Shown here one piece after another: positions 33,188 through 47,000 of a DNA stretch of 64,000 bases. Position numbers and translations under genes: made by a program. This DNA comes from Pseudomonas sp. IPO3778 (GTDB taxonomy: Bacteria > Pseudomonadota > Gammaproteobacteria > Pseudomonadales > Pseudomonadaceae). The notes under the pieces are model-generated. The model searched no databases, was not told the DNA's origin, and worked only from the letters and a program-made list of their open reading frames with translations. Position 1 is the stretch's first letter. Each line of letters starts with the position of its first letter. The stretch covers positions 62,001 to 126,000 of the forward strand of contig NZ_JACARC010000037.1 in assembly GCF_013386825.1 (NCBI RefSeq). The letters are read 5' to 3'.

Positions 33188-33934
33188 ATGACTGTCTTTT
33201 TCATCGGCGCAGGCCCAGGCGACCCGGAACTGATTACCGTCAAGGGCCAGCGGCTGATTCGCAGTTGCCCGGTGATCATCTATGCCGGTTCGCTGGTTCC
33301 GGCGGCGGTGCTTGAGGGCCATCAGGCGGAAGTGGTGGTCAACAGCGCGGAATTGCATCTGGAGCAGATCATCGAGCTGATCAAGACCGCCCACGGGAAA
33401 GGCCAGGATGTGGCGCGGGTGCATTCCGGGGATCCGAGTCTGTATGGGGCGATCGGCGAGCAGATTCGCGTGTTGCGCGAGCTGGGGATTGCGTTCCAGA
33501 TCATTCCCGGAGTGACGGCCGTGGCGGCCTGTGCGGCGTTGCTGGAGGCTGAGCTGACGCTGCCGGACATCGCTCAAAGCGTGATCCTGACGCGTTATGC
33601 CGACAAGACCGCAATGCCGGCGGGTGAAGCGTTCAGCAGCCTGGCGCAGCATGGCGCGACGATGGCGATCCACCTGGGGGTAAATCACCTGGAGAAAATC
33701 GTGGCTGAGTTGTTGCCTCACTATGGCGCGGACTGCCCGATTGCCGTGGTGCATCGGGCGACCTGGCCGGATCAGGATTGGGCTGTCGGCACCCTGGCCG
33801 ATATTGCCGGGAAAGTCGCGGCCAAGGGCTTTCGGCGTACGGCGCTGATTCTGGTAGGCAGGGTGCTGGCCAGTGACAGCTTCAGCGAGTCCTCGCTGTA
33901 TCGCGCCGGCCATGCCCACCTCTACCGCCCCTGA
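33188..33934 (+). CDS. cobM: Precorrin-4 C(11)-methyltransferase
   Basis: A SAM-dependent class III methyltransferase that methylates C-11 of precorrin-4 to give precorrin-5. The 248-residue length matches CobM/CbiF. The substrate loop GAGPGDPELITVKG is at the N-terminus, GDPSLYGAI and IPGVTAVAACAALL mark the SAM site, and QSVILTRYADKT is CobM-type. ATG 33188 follows ACAGGAA and gives the family start MTVFFIGAGPGDPEL. It is the last gene of the cbtB-cbtA-cobE-cobM operon, followed by a REP element. Confidence 0.95.
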   Translation: MTVFFIGAGPGDPELITVKGQRLIRSCPVIIYAGSLVPAAVLEGHQAEVVVNSAELHLEQIIELIKTAHGKGQDVARVHSGDPSLYGAIGEQIRVLRELGIAFQIIPGVTAVAACAALLEAELTLPDIAQSVILTRYADKTAMPAGEAFSSLAQHGATMAIHLGVNHLEKIVAELLPHYGADCPIAVVHRATWPDQDWAVGTLADIAGKVAAKGFRRTALILVGRVLASDSFSESSLYRAGHAHLYRP

Positions 33935-33951
33935 AGGAGCATAGAACCCAA

Positions 33952-34041
33952 TGTGGGAGCGGGCTTGCTCGCGAATGCGTCGGGCCAGTCGATATAGGTG
34001 TCGACTGATCCACCGCGTTCGCGAGCAAGCCCGCTCCCACA
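33952..34041. repeat. Pseudomonas REP element (inverted pair)
   Basis: Arms 33952-33975 (TGTGGGAGCGGGCTTGCTCG and on) and 34018-34041 are perfect reverse complements over 24 bases. The interior has a smaller palindrome (GTCGA...TCGAC near 33988-34005). This is the well-known P. fluorescens-group intergenic repeat, here between cobM and a terminator. Confidence 0.92.
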
Positions 34042-34091
34042 CTTGATCTTCTTCGTTAAGAAGATTATGTAACTAACTGAATAACAAACAT

Positions 34092-34123
34092 AAAAAAACG
34101 GCGCTCACGGGGCGCCGTTTTTT
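34092..34123. terminator. Bidirectional intrinsic terminator
   Basis: Stem CGGCGC (34099-34104) pairs with GCGCCG (34112-34117), flanked by A7 and T6, so it works on both strands: for cobM (+) and nfuA (-). Confidence 0.88.
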
Positions 34124-34145
34124 ATGTCCGCAGTGAACACCTTAC

Positions 34146-34730
34146 TTAGTAGTAGGCGTTTTCTTTCTGCGTATGGTCAGTCACATCACGCACGCCCTTA
34201 AGCTCTGGAACGCGCTCCAGCAAGGTGCGCTCGATGCCTTCACGCAAGGTCACGTCTGCCTGGCCGCAGCCCTGGCAACCGCCACCAAACTTCAGCACGG
34301 CGATCCCGTCATCCACCACATCGATCAGGCTTACCTGACCGCCGTGGCTGGCCAGCCCCGGGTTGATCTCGGTTTGCAGGTAGTAGTTGATGCGCTCGTT
34401 GATCGGGCTGTCCGCATTAACATTCGGCACCTTGGCGTTCGGCGCCTTGATGGTCAGTTGGCCACCCATGCGATCAGTGGCGTAATCCACCACGGCATCG
34501 TCAAGGAACGCTTCACTGAACGCATCGATATACGCCGTGAAGCTTTTCAGCCCCAGCGCCGTATCTTCAGGTTTTTCTTCACCCGGCTTGCAGTAGGCAA
34601 TGCACGTCTCGGCGTACTGGGTGCCGGGCTGGGTGATAAAGACGCGGATGCCGATACCCGGGGTGTTCTGCTTCGAGAGCAGGTCAGCCAGGTAATCGTG
34701 GGCGGCGTCGGTAATGGTTATGGCAGTCAT
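34146..34730 (-). CDS. nfuA: Fe-S biogenesis protein NfuA
   Basis: An iron-sulfur cluster carrier that assembles a 4Fe-4S cluster and passes it to target enzymes. The 194-residue protein has an N-terminal degenerate A-type scaffold domain (about 1-95, without its three cysteines in canonical spacing) and a C-terminal Nfu domain with Cys152-x-x-Cys155 in GGGCQGCGQADV. The layout equals E. coli NfuA. It is monocistronic, between two outward terminators or promoters. Support of Fe-S enzymes such as CysI nearby is possible. Confidence 0.95.
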   Translation of the reverse strand: MTAITITDAAHDYLADLLSKQNTPGIGIRVFITQPGTQYAETCIAYCKPGEEKPEDTALGLKSFTAYIDAFSEAFLDDAVVDYATDRMGGQLTIKAPNAKVPNVNADSPINERINYYLQTEINPGLASHGGQVSLIDVVDDGIAVLKFGGGCQGCGQADVTLREGIERTLLERVPELKGVRDVTDHTQKENAYY

Positions 34731-34824
34731 GGAAACTCCTCACAGGCTTGCCGGCAGTTTACGCCAAATTATTACCGAGGTACAAAGTCCCAGTAATTTT
34801 GTCGGAAAAGACTTTCGCCTCCCA

Positions 34825-37116
34825 TCACAGGTTTTCATAACGGTTCATGTCCAGCACACCCTCTTCCACCGGCGTGGTTTCGCGGATGTACTGTGACAGG
34901 TCGTGGAAGTACTGCCAGAACTGCGGATGGCTGCGGCGGATGCCCCAGCGGTCGACAATCTTCTCGAAACGGTTGGCGTCCTTGGCGTTCTCCATGGCGG
35001 CGACAAACTCCGGCACTTGCTCCGCCGGGATGTTGAACATGAAGTTGGGGTAGCTGCTCAGCACGCCGGGATAGACGGTCACGGTGTCCAGGCCCGGGTG
35101 GTAGCGATAAGCCTCACCCAGCATAAAAGCCACGTTGCTGTGGGCACGGTTGCGCAACAGGCTGTAGACCTCGCGTTTGCCGCTGCGGGTTTCGATGCGC
35201 AGCAGGGTGGCTTCCGGCAACTGGTCGATCACCTTGAGCCCCGCCGCCGGGCGATTGGTCAGGCGGCTCAGGGCCTGTTCGGCGTCCTGCAAGGCCGGGT
35301 CGATGCCGGGGCGAGAGCAATAGGCGCTGACGCAGCGGTTGATCGGGTCCGGGCTGGCATTCAGGTCGCCATAACGGGCCAGCAACTGGTTGGCGAAGTC
35401 ACGCTTGGGGTCTTTTTCATCGAGCTTGAGGCCGGTGGGCTTGTCGTCGTCGATGGCTTCATAGTCCAGCCACAGCTTGACCTTGCCGCTGTTCTGGTAC
35501 CAATCGTCGAGGAAATCATCGCGGGAATCCGCCGGCATCAAGCGCAGGAAGTTCTGCTCGGCGCCGTTGCGGATCAGGTCGAAGTACAGCCGCGTCTGGG
35601 CCTGATGGGAGACGTTGCCGAACACGTCGAAATTCACCGCCAACTGGTAATAGGTGCGCTCCAGCAGCGGGTAGTCGAACAGCCACATCGTCTGCGGCAC
35701 TTCGCCGATCAGCCCCTTGGTCACCGACGCACTGTCAAAGTGGCGGAAGATCGTCAGCAACGCGTTGTCATTGCCCGCCCACAGGCTCGCCCAACTCGGC
35801 GGCGGCACGTCGGCATAGCTGTCCCGGCGCAGCGCTTCGTATTCGTTACGTTTGTCGCGGTATTTGAGCCAAAGGCTGAGCACGCTGCCCACATCGTCAA
35901 TCTGCCCCGGCATCGCCAGCAACGGCGTGGCCTGGCCACGGTAACGGGCATCGGTGATGTACAGGTCGTGGTCGGGGTCCTGGAACAGGGTCCAGAAGTT
36001 GTCGCGGATCACGTCGGTGGCGATTTGCCCACGGCACACCGGCCCGCGAATAAAGGTGCGCACGAAGTATTCGGCGTTATCCAGCATGAACTGGTAACGC
36101 GCCTTGACCGGGATCGCCTCGAAGGTCTCGAACGGGTTGGCCCGGCGGCCCGGCCCGTAGCCCGGCAAGGCGTGCACCTGCCAGTCGTCGGTGTAGAACA
36201 GCGACTTGATCCGGGCCATTTTCTCGGCGCTGAACGGATAAGTAATGTGGGTCTTGTGCACGATCACGCCCTGCACCGGCCACAGGCGGTAGTACACCTG
36301 GGTGCCCGGGTCGTCGTTGGGGCGGCGGGTGTTGATCAGGTCGATGGGCTGGCCGCTGGGCGTGCGCGACCGTACCCACTGGAAGAAATGCCCCGGCTCG
36401 CCGCCTTCAAAATAGATGTGGGCAAGGAACAAGTGCTCGAACAACCAGCGCGCCACCAGGCTTTCCCGGGCGCCGGGCTGGTTGAACAGGTTTTCCCATT
36501 GCTGCACTTGCAGGGCTTCCTGGGCACTCGGCGCCAGGCCTTGTTCGTCGATCGGTGCACCGGAGGCCAGCCAGCGTTGCAGCGTCTGGTATTGCTGGTC
36601 GGTCAGGCCGGTGACGGCCAGCGGCATGCCTTCCTTGGGGTGGCTGCCTGCGTAGGCGTTGAACTCGCCCGGCATCGGGCAGGCGTTTTCGCGGTTCAGG
36701 CCCAGCACGATGTCGTCGGGCAGCTTGGCATTGGGCTGCAACGGCGCGTTATGCCCCAGCTCCAGCATCCGCGCCATCAGTGCGGCCTGGCTGCCCTGGG
36801 CGTCGAGCACCGAGTAAAAATCCTTCTGCTGCCAGGCGGCTTTGCCGAAGGCGTCATAGAACAGGCGCGTCGGTTGGCTGGCCTGGCTGCGCTCCCCGTC
36901 GTACACCGGCACTTTGGTCGCCCCGCGGGCGGCACCTTCGGCACTGCCCAGGTTGAGCTGGCAGGCCGAGTCGTAGCACGCATGGCAGGCCACGCACTTC
37001 TCGGTAAAAATCGGTTGGACATCACGGGTGTAAGAGATCGCCGGGGCGGGACCTGCTGCCTGTGCGGTGAAGGCGAACAGCGCAAAGGCGGCGCTGGCGA
37101 TGAGGCGAAGTGACAT
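34825..37116 (-). CDS. cti: Fatty acid cis/trans isomerase
   Basis: A periplasmic c-type-cytochrome-like enzyme that converts cis-unsaturated acyl chains of membrane phospholipids to trans, stiffening the membrane under solvent or heat stress. A signal peptide (about 1-21, ending TAQAAG) is followed by the heme-binding motif CVACH at 41-45. The 763-residue length matches Pseudomonas Cti. I used ATG 37116, which gives the signal peptide; the frame extends to 37218 without one. It is divergent from metH, and the adjacent location of cti and metH is familiar in pseudomonads. Confidence 0.94.
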   Translation of the reverse strand: MSLRLIASAAFALFAFTAQAAGPAPAISYTRDVQPIFTEKCVACHACYDSACQLNLGSAEGAARGATKVPVYDGERSQASQPTRLFYDAFGKAAWQQKDFYSVLDAQGSQAALMARMLELGHNAPLQPNAKLPDDIVLGLNRENACPMPGEFNAYAGSHPKEGMPLAVTGLTDQQYQTLQRWLASGAPIDEQGLAPSAQEALQVQQWENLFNQPGARESLVARWLFEHLFLAHIYFEGGEPGHFFQWVRSRTPSGQPIDLINTRRPNDDPGTQVYYRLWPVQGVIVHKTHITYPFSAEKMARIKSLFYTDDWQVHALPGYGPGRRANPFETFEAIPVKARYQFMLDNAEYFVRTFIRGPVCRGQIATDVIRDNFWTLFQDPDHDLYITDARYRGQATPLLAMPGQIDDVGSVLSLWLKYRDKRNEYEALRRDSYADVPPPSWASLWAGNDNALLTIFRHFDSASVTKGLIGEVPQTMWLFDYPLLERTYYQLAVNFDVFGNVSHQAQTRLYFDLIRNGAEQNFLRLMPADSRDDFLDDWYQNSGKVKLWLDYEAIDDDKPTGLKLDEKDPKRDFANQLLARYGDLNASPDPINRCVSAYCSRPGIDPALQDAEQALSRLTNRPAAGLKVIDQLPEATLLRIETRSGKREVYSLLRNRAHSNVAFMLGEAYRYHPGLDTVTVYPGVLSSYPNFMFNIPAEQVPEFVAAMENAKDANRFEKIVDRWGIRRSHPQFWQYFHDLSQYIRETTPVEEGVLDMNRYENL

Positions 37117-37282
37117 GTTCCCGGTCCCGATACAATGCGTGCGGTAAAAAATCCTACACAATTCTACCGACCTACAGCCCTCACCAACATGAGCGATATT
37201 CATGCAAAACCTGCACATGCTCTAAAAGCGCACAGGTTTGCTATGATCTTCGCCCTCCGTAATACCTGACCAGAGTAGTCCC

Positions 37283-40993
<3,711 letters not shown>

Positions 40994-40998
40994 TCGAT

Positions 40999-41034
40999 GC
41001 CGGAGCCGGTCCCGGGCCGGTTCCGGCTTCATTT
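40999..41034. terminator. Hairpin between convergent metH and NEL-effector gene
   Basis: GCCGGAGCCGG (40999-41009) pairs with CCGGTTCCGGC (41017-41027), one G-U pair, with loop TCCCGGG, then TTCATTT. It can end metH; the T-tract is imperfect. Confidence 0.6.
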
Positions 41035-44000
41035 ACAGATTGAGCGCCGTGCGTTCGAGTGCGGAAAGCCGTATGGCCAGCGCCGTCTGTTCGGCTTTGT
41101 ACTGCGCGTCCAGTGCCGAAATCTCTTCCAGGTAGGCCGGGGTGATCTCGGAATGCCGCGTCTCCAGTGCGTCCAGGCGAACCTGCCGTTGCTGGGTCAA
41201 GGCGGAGAATTCAGACGGGTAACGCTGCTTCAGGTAATCCACCCAGTACTCACGATTCACCAATTTCTCGACAAAGGCCGGTTGCGCCTCCTTGGCGATG
41301 ATCGATGCATAAGCCGCATCGATATCGGCGTCGGATACCCGGGATAGGTTGCGGTAGATCATGGTTGATGGCTGGCGAGGCAACGCCAGGCGCTGGGCCA
41401 GCCCGATACGGTAGGCCAGGCGAATCTCTGCCGGGTCAACACCCGGTCGTCGCAGGATCGCGACTTCGGCCACGGCCTCCACTTCTTCCAGGCGAATGAT
41501 GCCGGTGGCCAGCTTCAGCAACGCCGGGCCTTCCTGGCCCTCGGTACCGCCGTGGAGTGCCTTGAACTCATAGACCCGAACCTCCAGGTCGCTGAATAAC
41601 AGGATCCAGCCATCACCACAGGTGACGCGGGAGATGGAGGCTTGAGCCCTCACAAACAGGGTTGCCTGCAATTGCGGGTACTGGTCGGCAGCTTCCAGCA
41701 CCTCCCAGACCCGGCGGCTCAGCTCCGCTTTGTCCTGGACAAAGTCTTTGGCATGCCGCAATTGGGCCACAATGTAGAAAAAATCCCGGCTCTGCTCGTT
41801 CGCCTTGAGGTTTTCCCATACACGGTGCCGGGATGAGCCGTCGGGTATGCCGGCAAACCATTGCGCTTTCTGTTCGGCCTCCGTCAGTAATTCAGGGTGG
41901 GCCTCATCTTCGCTGCTGCCGGACTCCTGCGTTGTGGCGTAGCCCTCCAGCAGGCGGTCGATATCACTCGGGGAGAAGCCCAAACCATTGCCGGTGCGTG
42001 CCTGATATTCGCGCAACGCCTCCAGTTCCTGCTCGAGCAGCAGGTTGTCGGACAGATCAGTGTTTCGCATCAGCACCTCGTGCTCGTCATCCAGTGCCCC
42101 AAATGGAATGGTTTCAATCTGGTTGTTGCTCAGGTCAAGATTGCTCAGGTTACGCGCGTGCAACACCCCGGCCGGCCAGTCTTCGAGGATGTTGGCGTGC
42201 ACATCCAGATGCCGCAGGTTGGGCAAGGCGCGGATGTCCAGGTTCGCCAGCGTGTTTTCACTCAGGTCCAGCCATTCAAGTACCGGCCAGTGCGCCAGGT
42301 ATTGCTCCAGCCCAGCGCTGTCGCGCAGGTCGTTGTAAGCCGCTTCAAATCGAGTCAGCGCGCTGAACGCTTCGAGGGCTTCGGGCAAGCGGCTCAAGCC
42401 GTTGTGGTTGAGTACCAGGCTGCGGGCCTGGGTAAATGCACGCAAAAACCCGTTGGAACCTTGTTCGGTGAGCCTGACCCCGTTCAAGTTCAATTCGGTG
42501 ACGTGATTGAACTGCCCGGGCACCGCAGGTAGCTCCCCCAGAAACAGCCCGGATAAGTCCAACCGGTGTCGACCATCGACCGCTGGCTGCCCGGGGTCGG
42601 CACGCAGGTTGTGCCGCCAGCTGTCGAGAATCCGGTCGGCCGCACGCCGACGGTCAACGGCGCTGATCCAGCCACCGTCCTCGCGGTATCCGCGAACGTC
42701 GATCCATTCGTTCAACATCATCACCAGTGCCTTGTGCTGCTGCGTCCACTGCCGCAGGCGCGCTTCGATCTCCAGCGCCCCCAGGCCGCTTTCACGCAAG
42801 CCAGCGATCAGGCTCACCGCGCCACTGTCGCTCAGCTGGGGCGCCAGGCGGCGCAAGCGCTGCGCCGGCGTCAGCCGCGATTCAGCGCCCGCCGGGTCCA
42901 ACGCCAACGCAATCAACATGTCCGGATCTTCCGACACTTCAAGAGGGAAATACTCCGGTTCACCGCCGGTCGAGCCTTCGGCCAGACCGGCCTTGGGAAT
43001 ACCCATGGGACTATCCAGGTAGGCGGCCTGAGCAAAGGCCTGTTGTGTCGAAACCAGATGCAGGAGATCGTCTCGATACAGGCGTCGGGAGAATTGCTCA
43101 ATGTCGGCGCAGGCTTGCAGCGTCAGCGGACAACCCCGCAGGTTGGTCCTCAGCATCAGCAGGTCGTGGCCGCTCAGGGCCTGCGGCGGAATACCCGTGA
43201 TCGCGCTGTGATTGAGCTTCAATTCACCCAGCTGCGGCAGTTCGAGAACGCCGGTCGGCCACTCACGCAGCGCGGTATGGCTCACGTCCAGCTTTTGCAA
43301 ATTCGACAACATCCGCACATCCAGAGCGCCCAGGCGGTTGAACGACATTGTCAGCTGCTGCAACTGCGTCATGCCGTTGAGTTGCTGCTGGATGGCGGGC
43401 GTCACCGTCAGTTGGTTGCGGGACAGATCGAGGAACTGCAGGGCCTGCAGGTTGCTGAACGCCCTCGGTAATGCTGAAAGCTTGTTGCCGCTCAGGCCCA
43501 GGCGGCGCAGATTGGGCAGCTTGTCCAACACGCTTTCCAGCGCCGGCAACGACAGACGGGCGCTGGCCAACTGCAATTGGCTCACATGGGTAAAACCCTG
43601 TGCCGGAAGTTCGGGCAAATCACCCAGCATGCCGCCCGACAGGTCCAGACTCACTGCGCTTTCCACCCGTGAAGAAGGTCCTGCTACCGCCGCACCCCCG
43701 CCATAGCGCTGCTCCAGACCCGCGCGCCAGCAGTCCAGAATACTTCTGGCCGCACGCTGACGATAAAAGACATCGACCAATTTCCCGCCTACCCGAAGCT
43801 CACGGGCCTGCCAGCTCTCCAGCTCTGCCGTCAAAACCCGGTGTTCTTCACGCAGGACGTTAACCCGCACGACCTGTTCGTGCGCAGACAGCCCTTGGCG
43901 GCTGAGTTCGGCCATTGCATTGAAAACGAACGCCGAATCCCAGGCCTTCAAGCTATGCAGGCTGCCGTCGCAATAACTTTTTACCAGTTGCGCCTCGTCC

Positions 44001-47000
44001 ATCAGGTGCGCGGCGTTACCGTGCACGTGTTCAAACACCGCCATAAATGCGGAGGGCTCGAAGGCCGACCACTTCATGGTCAAACCACGCCACACCCGTT
44101 CATGCCCGGCGAACAACTGCGGTGTAACCGTATTGATCCGCGTGCCGTACAAGTTCAAGGTTTCCAGGTGTTCGAGGGCCAGCACGCCGGTCGGCCATTC
44201 GGCCAGAGAGCCGGAGACGCTGAGGCTGCGCAGGTTTTTCAGGCCGCTGACGTCCAGGGCAGCCAGGTCGCCCGCCAGGCTCAAGCGTTCAAGCTGCACC
44301 CGTTGGCTGAGGCCCTGGATAAACTCGGGCGTATAGCTCAACTGATACCCATCAATGGCCAACTCGGTCACGCCGGGTAACGCGCCCAGGCCGTCGGCGA
44401 TGGCGTTCAACTCGGCCTGCTCAACATAAAGGTCCACACGTTTGACATTGGGAAATTGCCGGAACAGTGCCGCCCGTGTCTGGCCGGCGACTGCCGCGCC
44501 AGGCAATTTCAACCCACGTACGTGGGAGAAGTCGGCAACAAGCAGCGGCAACTCACTGACTTCCATCAGGTCCAGATAAGCATGCGCGTCAACCCCGCGT
44601 ACCAGGCCTTGTCGCCAGCCACCGATCAAAACGTCGGCTACGCGCCGGCGCACCAGGTTGCCTTCTGCCCATTGATCCAGGGTTGCCTTCAGGCCGTCCA
44701 GCTCGCGCTGGCGTGTGGCCAACAGATGCAGAACCTGCTGCTGCGTCTCGCCGCTGGCCAGCCGCATCAGCACAAAACGCTCGGCCTCTTCCTCGGAGAA
44801 GTTCGGATAAATGGCCCGCAGCCGAGTGGTCAGCGAGGTTTCATGGGCAAAGGCATCACCGTGCCCACTCAGGGCATACCCCACCGGCCCGGTGGCCGGT
44901 GCCAGGGCGGGTCGGGAACGCGGCACGCGCTGTTTCAAGATGGCCGCCATGGCATCGCGATGGGTCGTCGCATAGCGCGCCAGGGCCTGTTGCAGCTCGG
45001 CATTCTGGGTCACGGAGGGCAGGCCCAATGACTGTCGCGCCTGATCGGGCAAGGCCTGCATGATCGACTCGAAGAAGTTGCGACCGTCGGGCGTTAGGCT
45101 GTTGAGGCTTTGACCCCGCTCGTCGAAGGCCCGATAGATATCGCCGGTCTTGACCAGGTATTTGCGTTCGACGGCATTGTGCGGGCCGATGCTGTCGAGC
45201 AGCGGGCCGGTGACGCTTTCGCCGTGCACTTCCAGACGCAACGTCCCAGGCCAGCCCGGCAACTGTTCCAGGCTGTGCAACGCCAGGCGCTCGCTGTCGG
45301 CCGAGGCGAAGGTCAGGCGATGCAGGCCGGTGATTGCCCGGCTCAGCCGCCCTTGTTGAGCGCGCAGGCGCGCCAGGTTATCCAGGCGTGCCGAGACCCG
45401 GCCGGTCCGGGCCAATTCCGCGCGCTGGCGAACCCCCGCCTGCTCCAGCACTTCACTGACCGCCCCACGGGGCAACGAGGCGAAGCGTTGCTCAAGCACC
45501 TGGGACACCACCTGCTTGGGCTCGCCGGAGCGATACAGGCTGTCGACCAGCGCCGGTTTGCGCTTTTGCGCAAAGTCCGCCAGGCGGGTACGGAACACGT
45601 ACGCCTGGTCACCTGGTGCATGAGCCCCCAACAGGTCACTGCTGCCCTGCTCGCCCAGTTCGGCCAGCACCTGGCGAGGCAACTTGCCCGCCAGCATCTC
45701 GCCACGGGTGATTTTGATCGTGGCACGTACATCCGCCGCCGATAACGGTTTGCCATAGCGGTGGGACACGCCCCAGGGTTCCGGCCCCTGGAACAATTCC
45801 AGCACCCGTCCGGCGGGCCAGTTCGGCATTTGCACCAGCAACGGCAAGGCGTATTCATAACGGTCATCGATGCCGACACCGGTACGCCATTGTTCGATCA
45901 CTTCGCTGGCGCCCCGGTCAGCGCAGAATTGGCGCAGGGTATCGGCCAGCAACGACGGCATCGGCCGGCCATCCATATGCACCTTGCGCAGAACATCATC
46001 TGGCACCGCGCTGATGTCGCCGATAGTGTTCAGGGTCTCATCGGAAAATCCCTCGGCCTCGTGACCCAGGCGCCGCAGCAGCGTCGTGCGATTCCACAGC
46101 AGCGGGTTTTCATGGGTGTGGCGCCATGCCCCGGCATTGTTGTGCTCAAGGATGGGTTGGTAGGCATCAGGATTGGTGGGGTGTTTGAGCCGCCATTTGC
46201 CCTGGCGCGTATCAAAGCCCTTTTCAAACAGGTCCTCGCCCAGGCGTACGTATATCTTGCCGCCAGTCTCATACTGGCCTTGTGCGTTGGGCCGCAGGCT
46301 GGGGGGCAGTACCGCGTCACTGCGATAAGGGGTCAGGTCCGGTTTCCACAGCCGGGCTTCACCGTTGGGCAACTTGACCGGCACCATCCCATCGACCCAT
46401 TTGGACACCTGAATCACCCGCGCCTTGCCCGCCATCACCCCGGCGACGCCCAAACTTGCCATAAAGGCAACATTCAGCGCCACCGACTCCAGATGCCCCA
46501 AGGCCCCCTCCATATCACCCTGCTGCCAGGATTCGAGGCCGTGGTAGACCTCCATTCCCAGCTGAACGGCGGTGACCGCCATCATCAACTCGCCCACCCC
46601 CGGCACGACAAACGCCGCCACGTTCAGCACATTCATGCCAATACTCAGCCAATAGTCGAGACGTTCCCTGGCGGCCTGGCGATCGGCTTCGGCCGTGGGT
46701 ACTGCCACCGCCAGCGCATTGTCTTTCAAGCGCTGCACATGCAGATCATAAAGGGCGCCGAACGGCTCGCCAGTGATGGGCGTGTCGCGCAGGTTGAGGT
46801 CAATGTTCTCGTCGTACACCCGCTCGCGCAGCCCTTGGCTGTTCCATTTGTGCGTGTACAACTTATCGTTCAAACGCTGCAAAAACTCCGCCGCCTTGTT
46901 CTGCGGCAGCAGGCTGGCGAACAGCTTCTGATAGGACGGCGTGCGCAAGTTGATCGCCAGGTCCTGATTGAATTGCGCAATCGAGTCGTACTCCTTGAGC

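Noticed and set aside
37117..37282. Possible cobalamin riboswitch upstream of metH
   Set aside because: None of the conserved aptamer blocks is present in the 166-base gap.
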